From positions 40,556,869 to 40,620,868 of the forward strand of contig OW388291.1 of NCBI GenBank assembly GCA_936450465.1: DNA of 64,000 nt, written 5' to 3'. The notes below the pieces were generated by a model. It did not search any database. It saw only the letters and a list, made by a program, of their open reading frames with translations, and was not told where the DNA came from. Position 1 is the first letter of the stretch; each line of letters begins with the position of its first letter. Source of the DNA: Gibbula magus (taxonomy: Eukaryota > Mollusca > Gastropoda > Trochida > Trochidae). Below, in pieces: positions 56,615 through 64,000 of the stretch. The translations under genes were made by a program, and so were the position numbers.

Positions 56615-57010
56615 AGTGTCTTGTAGCTTTCAGGGAGGGTGCAGTTGGAGGGGGTGAGTTAGGAGAATGTTTTGTTTGAGAGTGATGGATAAAACTAGAG
56701 GGATGGATAAAACTGGTAAAATTTGATGCACTGAAACATAAAGTATTCTAATAATATGGTTGGTTGGATTAAGGATTCCAAGTTTGTATGAAAGTGTTAC
56801 TCTGAAAGTTGATGACTGTATGACCCCCGTTAAGGATATGTGTGTACTTGGTAGAGGAGATGGTAGAGTTAATGATGGAGTATATGAACAAGTGGTTTAC
56901 TGGGAGGAAGGAGAGGCTGGGTGAAGGAATGGGAGATATAAACAGTGTAGGAGCAATATGACAGAGATAAACACAGACAGACAGCTGAGATGTGTCTTCC
57001 TGGCTGCAGC
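56615..57010. other. Unique DNA between arrays
   Basis: Nothing supportable. ATGGATAAAACT words repeat at about 56684-56720. Confidence 0.5.
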
Positions 57011-57012
57011 AC

Positions 57013-57392
57013 TCGGTAATAAACTCATCTTGGAGTGGACAATACTCTGTAATAAACTCATCTTGGAGTGGACAATACTCTGTAATAAACTCATCTTGGA
57101 GTGGACAATACTCGGTAATAAACTCATCTTGGAGTGGACAATACTCTGTAATAAACTCATCTTGGAGTGGACAATACTCGGTAATAAACTCATCTTGGAG
57201 TGGACAATACTCGGTAATAAACTCATCTTGGAGTGGACAATACTCAGTAATAAACTCATCTTGGAGTGGACAATACTCTGTAATAAACTCATCTTGGAGT
57301 GGACAATACTCGGTAATAAACTCATCTTGGAGTGGACAATACTCTGTAATAAACTCATCTTGGAGTGGACAATACTCTGCAATAAACTCGGA
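57013..57392. repeat. 33-bp minisatellite, about 11.5 units
   Basis: GTAATAAACTCATCTTGGAG plus TGGACAATACTCG recurs every 33 bp, with T/G/A variation in the penultimate base of the CTCNG word as the main change. Multiples of 3 give long frames on both strands (MSLLQSIVHSK, NKLILEWTILC); these are not genes. Confidence 0.97.
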
Positions 57393-57399
57393 ATGTGCT

Positions 57400-57735
57400 G
57401 TGTAACAGTGAAAGGGTCAGCCGCTCTGGAATCTCTAAAGAATGGTTATTATTGACCACACATATACTGTCTGTGAGCTAGTCTCTACCTCTCTACCTGT
57501 TGTTTATTCATAGGGAAGTACTCTATACTGGATCAGCAATCATTCTGACTCATTCCTAGAAGATATTTGGGATATGTCATAATGTTCTCTAAATGTATAC
57601 ATTGAAGATAACTCAGATAAGTGTCCCTTCTAGTACTTTGGATGGGTTGACTAATGGATATCGATTTCCCTGAATAAAACCAGTGTCTTGAATATAACAT
57701 GGGTCAGATATATACAACCCGGGGGGTAATTGGGT
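57400..57735. other. AT-rich DNA, no feature seen
   Basis: Nothing supportable. Confidence 0.5.
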
Positions 57736-57739
57736 GCTG

Positions 57740-57905
57740 AACAAAATAGAACCCTAGGGTTGTGTAGTAAATAATGACCCAGTGCCGAGTGGTTATGGCA
57801 TATAAACTCGCAAGGGTGTTAGCCTGAGCAGAGTTTATTGGCATAATGCGAGGCAGTCAGGTCATTATTTGCCTTACACTCCCGCGGAACACTATATTTA
57901 TAAAA
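57740..57905. mobile_element. Fold-back MITE, about 165 bp
   Basis: AGTAAATAATGACCCAGTGC, ATGGCATATAAACTCGC (left) pair with GAGTTTATTGGCATAATGCG, AGGTCATTATTTGCC (right). Weaker pairing extends outward to about 57740 and 57905. The centre carries a small CTCGCAAGG...CCTGAGCAGAG stem. The organisation is like that of 44188-44343. Confidence 0.7.
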
Positions 57906-58140
57906 TAATTTGATATATACCTTTTTAAGGGATATTTTGTTGATTTATACGACAGGACCAAAATATATCAATGAACTATTCACATTACACTCATGACTGA
58001 CTGGAAAGGAAGGTTTCAAACTAAATTCTTCATTCCTTACACAAAGTAGACATAAATTGGTACCTATACATACATATGTATATATAATACTAGAAAAAAT
58101 ATCAATACAGCCATGACCCAACAGAATGAACGAGGATCGA

Positions 58141-58222
58141 TATGGATCCTCGGTAGCTCAATTGGCAAAAGTGTTGCTCGATGCCATAGAGGTCCGGGGT
58201 TCGATTCCAACTTTGGTTGCAT
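58141..58222 (+). mobile_element. tRNA-like head (SINE head or tRNA pseudogene)
   Basis: Box A TAGCTCAATTGG and box B GGTTCGATTCC both match the Pol III consensus at tRNA-like spacing. However, the acceptor, D, anticodon and T stems do not pair well, and an A-rich run follows. This excludes a functional tRNA and favours a SINE head or tRNA-derived relic. Confidence 0.6.
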
Positions 58223-58224
58223 AA

Positions 58225-58420
58225 AAAAAATTCATTTCTAATTTGACAAAATTTCCAAATTTCCATTTCCATTCAGGTTGAATACGTGAGAGATATACCC
58301 ATACTTTATCGAGCGTATCAAATGATAACCTACACTTTTGCCCTTGGGGCCCTTACGAGGCGAAGCGGAAAGTTTGGTATAACTCATAACGGACCATGGT
58401 GGTTATGAGATAACCAGCCT
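58225..58420. other. AT-rich DNA with small hairpin
   Basis: TATAACTCATAACGGACCAT then GGTGGTTATGAGATAACC folds back on itself near 58378-58414. The rest is featureless and may belong to the SINE headed at 58141. Confidence 0.4.
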
Positions 58421-58443
58421 GGGGGGGGGGGGGGGGGGGGGGG
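58421..58443. repeat. Homopolymer G tract, 23 G
   Basis: Twenty-three consecutive G residues. It is preceded by ATAACCAGCCT and followed by TTATGGCATATAA, a phrase also in the fold-back at about 57794. Confidence 0.97.
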
Positions 58444-58601
58444 TTATGGCATATAACCTGCAACTCAAACTAAAGAAATAACTTCCTAAGGGTTGTATTC
58501 AAGGTAATACAGTCAACAGACTGGTGAGTTGGTTGATAGGATAGAACCAGTAGGTGCACTTTATGAGTGGTATGGTGGATGCATGTGGGCTGGAATACTA
58601 T

Positions 58602-58744
58602 ACAATTATGGACTGGTGATGAGGTCAATACCTGTTTTTATGGACCCGAGAAAACAATATTGACCAAGGACAAAGTCCGCGGTCAATATGGTTTTCTCGG
58701 GTCCATAAAAACAGATATTTACCGAATCGCCAGTCCATAATTGT
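58602..58744. mobile_element. Fold-back MITE, about 143 bp
   Basis: Ends ACAATTATGGACTGG and CCAGTCCATAATTGT are perfect inverses. Inner words CTGTTTTTATGGACCCGAGA and TCTCGGGTCCATAAAAACAG are perfect 20-base inverses, and AATATTGACC pairs with GGTCAATAT. The centre AAGGACAAAGTCCGCGG is itself a small hairpin. There is no ORF, although a chance 63-codon frame overlaps it. Confidence 0.85.
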
Positions 58745-58749
58745 TTAAT

Positions 58750-59695
58750 TATGTATCTACCAGTAATACAGAAATGAAAGGAAAACAATGAAAACAAACA
58801 CGTGACCGCCTATCGGCCAATCAGATCACTGGAAAAATATGCTTACATAATAAAGGTGTATATTAGTTGAAGAATGTGTAAGTCACATTTGGATGTATTG
58901 GTAAGTGACTGGATAGATTATTGGATAGAATAGTTGCTGAGATGATGGATGAATAGATGGGTGGATCAATGGATGGATTGATGGATTGGTGAGTGGATTA
59001 AAGGATAAAACCATGGATGACTATAGATCTATTTGATGGTCTTGAGTGCAATGGTAGGTTGACTTGTAGTTAGTTGGATATTTTGAATAGAAGGATGTTT
59101 TGGCAGGATGGCAAAATATATTATCCTGGTGGGAAAATTAATTACCAAATAGAATTGTTGGTTGATATCTTATATAAACATGATATGTGTGTTTGCTTTG
59201 AGCATGCTCTTTAGTGGTGTGAAGTTCAGTATCCTCAACATCATCATTATCAGTAACTAGTTTGGTGGATATCTGTAACAATATCATCTCAATAACAACA
59301 TACAAGCAGTAACCTGGAGCTGGAGAGAAGATAACCAGTCTGGGTGGAGCTTGTCTAGCTCCGAGACAACACGCAATAGCTACATGTTTGTGGTAGGTAG
59401 GCAGGGGAGACAACCCAGATCTGCCCTTCTCCAGGGGTATCATGATGGTGTCTACCTTCTCTAGTAAATATGAACTGTGGAACTCGCAACTCGGTTAATG
59501 CAAATGTCAGAATTTATCTAGAGTTTTTCGAATTTTTAATTGATCATGAATTATGAGCAGTGAATCTGTATAGTGCAAATAGGAGATGGGGGATAGGTAA
59601 TGGAGGATGAGCAGTAGGTGATGGGAGAGATGGTGAGACTCTCACAGTATGGTTAAGTTAAACAATGATGACAGTGCAGATGTTCATTGTGTTAC
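58750..59695. other. Unique DNA, no gene supported
   Basis: GGATGGAT/GGATTGAT words form a weak 4-bp-based low-complexity tract near 58930-59015. A 101-codon minus-strand frame at 59138-59443 has no recognised domain. Confidence 0.4.
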
Positions 59696-59699
59696 AGAG

Positions 59700-60860
59700 T
59701 GTGGATGGTGAGGTTTGGGTGAGTTGAGAGAAGTGAACCACACTTTTGCATAACTTAAAGGTGTTAATGGTTGGTGAACCACACACAGTTTGTTCTGATA
59801 AAGGGGTTGGGTGTTGGGAATTGGGTTAGGCTGGGTGAGGTTAGAAGTGATTGGTGAACCACACACAGTTTGTGTAGATGAGGGGGGTTGGGGGTTGGGT
59901 TAGGCTGGATGAGGTTAGAAGTGATTGGTGAACCACACACAGTTTGTGTAGATAAGGGGGGTTGGGGGTTGAGTATGACTGGGTGAGGTTAGAAGTGATT
60001 GGTGAACCACATACAGTTTGTGTAGATAAGGGGGTTGGGGGTTGAGTATGACCGGGTGAGGTTAGAAGTGATTGGTGACCCACACACAGTTTGTGTAGAT
60101 AAGGGGGTTGGGGGTTGAGTTAGGCTGGGTGAGGTTAGAAGTGATTGGTGAACCACACACAGTTGGTGAAGATAAGGGGGGTTGGGGGTTGGGGGTTGGG
60201 TTAGGCTGGGTGAGGTTAGAAGTGATTGGTGAACCACACACAGTTTGTGTAGATAAGGGGGGTTGGGGGTTGAGTATGACTGGGTGAGGTTAGAAGTGAT
60301 TGGTGAACCACACACAGTTTGTGTAGATAAGGGGGTTGGGGGTTGAGTTAGGCTGGGTGAGGTTAGAAGTGATTGGTGAACCACACACAGTTAGTGTAGA
60401 TATTGGGGGTCTGGGGTTGAGTTAGGCTGGGTGAGGTTAGAAGTGATTGGTGAACCACACACAGTTTGTGTAGATAAGGGGGGTTGGGGTTTGGGTATGA
60501 CTGGGTGAGGTTAGAAGTGATTGGTGAACCACACACAGTTTGTGTAGATGAGGGGGGTTGGGGTTTGGGTATGACTGGGTGAGGTTAGAAGTGATTGGTG
60601 AACCACACACAGTTTGTGTAGATAAGGGGGTTGGGGGAGGTTAGTGATGAGTAAAAAATACACAGAGTTTGTATAGATTAAAGGGTTAGGGACTGGGTAC
60701 GACTGGGTGAGGTTAGAAGTGATTATGTACGGATAAAGGAGGTTAGGGGTTAGGTAAGGCTGGGGGAGGTTATTGATTGTTGAACCACATACAGTGTTTG
60801 TATAGATAAAGGGGTTAGGGGTTAGGTAAGGTTGGGTGAGGTTAGAAGTGATGGTGTGAG
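59700..60860. repeat. About 73-bp G-rich minisatellite, about 15 units
   Basis: Units carry GTGATTGGTGAACCACACAC, AGTTTGTGTAGATAAGGGGG, TTGGGGGTTGAGTTAGGCTG, GGTGAGGTTAGAA. Length varies between about 72 and 80 bp through the G/T-rich part. Units are most uniform from 59830 to 60640 and decay on both sides. Minus-strand frames rich in SLTQPPTPL are repeat products. Confidence 0.95.
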
Positions 60861-60864
60861 ACAC

Positions 60865-63300
60865 CCAGTGTGCTGCTGGTACAAAGTACTGCCTCAGACA
60901 TGTTGCTTGTTGTCTATAGACAGTAGATAACTCCTCCTCCACACCTACAGGTAAACATCATTATGATAACTTCATCTCTCCTGTACTCGCATATCAACAA
61001 TCTTCCATCTGGTCGGTTGCTGTATGTAGCTGATTTTTAATTGAGATGTATTCTTGAATAAATTGATAATAAGATTGACATTTAAGATTATGATGTATGA
61101 AGAGTGCAAATTAAGTTGGTCACAATACATTCATAAAACAGAATCCATCAGATACAAGAATAAGTACAAGCTAACCACTCACCACTACTAGTATAGCTTG
61201 AAAGGTGCTACTGTTTAATACAAGGCCGTAATAATAAATTGCCACAACAATAAAAACACTTTCATCAATCATTGCAATCATTTTTAAACAAGCAGTTTGA
61301 AGAGTTTATAGTCCTGTTATCTCGATAGTTAACGCTAAACGAAGCTAAACGTGTCAGAATTGTTGGCAAGACCACAAAGCCAGCCTGAGAGTCGTTGTTT
61401 CCCTAGTTAACATCCTGAATACAGATAAGCAATCTTCCCAGTCTGGTACCAACAATATGGTGAATCAGAGGTGTACTCTTGTGTCTGTAAATAAATAACA
61501 GAATCTATCGGGCAAATTTGGAATTGGAGCAATATGTTTTACTTGTCTACAAATCTAGATCCTCTAAAGATATGTTAAGTCCAACTGAATGATGGACTAA
61601 CTTCTAATTAACTAATTTCTGAATATATAGCGTCATGCAGGCACTGAAGTAATACAAGAGCAGGGACCCGTTCTACAATGCAACCATAAAGTTACAATCA
61701 GTTATAGCCCATTCTTTTTTAATTGAGTGTAACCCAATTGTTTTAAGGAACTGTACCCAGAACTTTTCTAGACAGTCAATAAAATGGACAGTGAACATAC
61801 ATTATATGGTTTGTTCAAAATCATCGTTGTATAGAAATAAGAAATTCTAATGAGCAGAGGAGAGGGAAGCTGGAGGTAGAGACAGAAAACAGATCTACAT
61901 CTTTTCTTAATTGTTGAATATTTTGTGATAAAACATTATATATAGTATAATGTTCTTTGATCAAGGTAAAATGAGAAGGGTTATGTCACTATAACTGCTG
62001 GTGGGAAACATATCACATTGCTTTACAGCTTATATTCTAGTTTTATAGATGTATAAAGGTTCAACCCGTTTAGCCACATTTAGCCTTTATTTTCCACCTA
62101 ATTTGAAATTATAAAGCTCTTTTTATACAGAAATCTGTTATGTACTAGAAAAAATAAACAGAGGCAGGAATGAACCATGAAGTACTTCAAGAGGAAAATC
62201 TAAATTACCCAACAAAGAGCGGTGCTAGATTTATAAACGTGAGCAGTACTTAGCACCTAATGGTCTATTTATGTGTGGCTCTCCCTCTAATTGGACACAT
62301 CAAAGCTGTAACTGAAAAAGTTAATTTTGTGAATATGTTGTTTTATTTACCCAAACTGCCGTGTTTGTGAAGAGGTTGTTGTTGTGTTTGTACATCTCGT
62401 TAATGTAGATTCAGACACAGGTGTTGGAACACCTCACCTCAGTCATCAGTCTTGTTTCTGTACGTTCCTTGGAGAAATGATTTTACAGCGAAATATGGAT
62501 ATTTTTCTTTTTACCTCTTGACCAATAAAACACCACACATCAATCAATCCTCTAGTTTCTCAAAATTTCTTGAAGGGAGGCAGAACATAAGCCGCCCGGA
62601 CATAAGCTTCCTAGATAAAAGACACCTAGGACAAAACACATCCAGTTATTTTATAATATTCTGAAATTTTAGAATGAGTTTTGAAATGTTTGAAAAACAT
62701 TTTTAAATCTGAGAGGGCTTTTGTCAGAGTGATTTGAATCATAGTGAGATTATCTAAACCCTTGGAACAATAGAACATAATTCTCACACCAGTCAACAAC
62801 AAACTAGCCTGATAAATAATTGCTGAAATTCTATACTATATGTATATGTAATATTTTTTATATATCAGTAATTAGATAAACAATAGATAACAATAATTTG
62901 TGATAGAAATCACTTAAGGAAAGATGGGACGAAGAAATCGAACGCACTTACGGTAACATTTTGCGACAACAATTTACTGTTGTGAATAAGTCTCATATTA
63001 TATGCATTAAATATTTTTAAGCATAGATATATCAATAAACTAACGGAAAGTGCCATTTTACAACATGCCGCATGTCGTTACCGTCACCTATATTCACGGT
63101 AGATATGTTACCATGTGTGTTATTTCAATTACATACATATTTCCAGTAAGTGATGAATATAAATTGCCTTGTATAATTAACTGATAGTTGTTCTTCCATC
63201 AAGCACTCTTAGATTGATAGCATATTCAACAATAATTACACGATAGGCCGTCAAAGTTGTATTAGAACTGATGTAGGTAATTTAAAAAATGACGTTTTAG
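60865..63300. other. AT-rich DNA, no gene supported
   Basis: No array, element end or recognisable coding frame. A 70-codon frame near 62452 lacks a domain. Confidence 0.45.
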
Positions 63301-63312
63301 TGATTAAAAACG

Positions 63313-63689
63313 TTCGGTGACCCCCAATTATTATTTCTGAATTCGTTTGTTTATTCATATACATCATATTACAGTTTTAGCAATATCTAAAATATGTGTG
63401 TCACTGAAAAATCCTGTTGAATATGCGAAAATGACGAAAAAAAAATTTTTTTTATTTAAAAACTGCTTAATTTTATTTTATTTCCCTTAACAGTGTCATT
63501 TATTTTGAAATATAAACTTGCTATGTATCCGCCTTTGTGATAAAATGGAATCTGAAAGGATTATGAGTTAATCGTTGAACGCGCGCACTTTATTTAAGTA
63601 GATGAAATCGGTCAAAAAAAGCGTAATTTGCCGACAGGTGTGTTACTAAATGATACCGATATCTCTTTAAATCATTCGGTGACCCCCAA
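63313..63689. repeat. Pair of 15-bp direct repeats 362 bp apart
   Basis: TTCGGTGACCCCCAA occurs at 63313-63327 and 63675-63689, each preceded by an A/T-rich run. The identity does not extend far outward. They may mark a degraded element, but no other end features were found. Confidence 0.4.
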
Positions 63690-64000
63690 ATTTTCTTACA
63701 TTTTTGGACAAAAGACATGATAAAGTTGCTATTTTGAAAAAATAAGTGAATTCTAAAATATTTCGTTTCATCGTCCGATCTCTCCTTAAACTCTATAAAT
63801 CTTAAACTTATAGTTTCCTATACATATATTTAGTTGACTTTTAATATTTCAAAGTGGGAATGTTAGCTAGAAAATTTAAAGCAGCCCTGTCACTCACGTT
63901 TGTTATGAGTGTAATATGAGTTGTATTTATCAAAACTAGCCCTTTCTTAAACTTTATATTTACATCTGTGATAAATTCTATACAAATCACATCCAGCATA

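Noticed and set aside
56897..57455. Frames of 137-165 codons on both strands with 11-residue repeats
   Set aside because: The 33-bp array is open in three frames. The regular peptide repeat mirrors the DNA repeat, with no domain.
58141..58222. Functional tRNA gene
   Set aside because: Boxes A and B are good, but acceptor, anticodon and T stems fail to pair and an A-rich run follows, so it is a tRNA-derived relic.
60660..60830. Telomeric TTAGGG repeats
   Set aside because: GGTTAGGGG words occur only as variants within the 73-bp array, not as a hexamer array.

Overview
This is an AT-rich eukaryotic (animal) window with no convincing intact protein-coding gene. It reads as intergenic or large-intron DNA built from minisatellites and small transposable elements. 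There are no operon-like gene runs, and the long open frames all lie in tandem repeats whose unit length is a multiple of 3 or closes on 3 units. The host is probably a mollusc, perhaps a gastropod. That is inference from a tRNA-headed SINE with a CACCT-rich tail, a dispersed repeat opening with an AGCTCATC motif, fold-back MITEs and Penelope-like remnants. No homology search was possible.

Layout: 1-5 kb holds unique AT-rich DNA, a TTAA-flanked MITE and a 58-bp array. 5-7.6 kb holds a Penelope-like (PLE) cluster: a GIY-YIG endonuclease fragment on the minus strand, a PLE promoter/terminal repeat with a well-formed hammerhead ribozyme on the plus strand, a 12-bp array and a long inverted repeat. 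8-11.3 kb holds CAT microsatellites, then 36/41-bp and 80-bp arrays. 13.2 kb carries a perfect 31-bp-arm palindrome. 14.4-15.8 kb has a 97-bp array, pyrimidine tracts and a short exon-like island. 16-18.5 kb has a SINE and dispersed repeats. 20.6-22.6 kb has 22-bp and 34-bp arrays. 25.1 and 28.3 kb carry clusters of nuclear-receptor half-sites. 29.3-33.4 kb has 18-, 29- and 21-bp arrays. 33.9-40.3 kb has three DNA-transposon derivatives and one exon-like island. 42.5-47.5 kb is a 40-bp satellite of about 100 units, interrupted by an 846-bp insert. 50-53.4 kb has a SINE split by a TTAA element and a complete non-autonomous hAT with an exact 8-bp target duplication. 53.9 kb has a possible EGF-like exon. 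55.8-60.9 kb has three more arrays, two fold-back elements, a tRNA-like head and a 23-base G tract. 60.9-64 kb is mostly featureless AT-rich DNA.

The strongest results are structural. They are the PLE hammerhead/GIY-YIG cluster, the hAT with its target duplication, four TTAA-flanked MITEs (one nested in a SINE), a Pogo/Tigger-type MITE, three fold-back elements, the long palindrome, and higher-order structure in the 40-bp satellite. Exon candidates are weak and are marked so.
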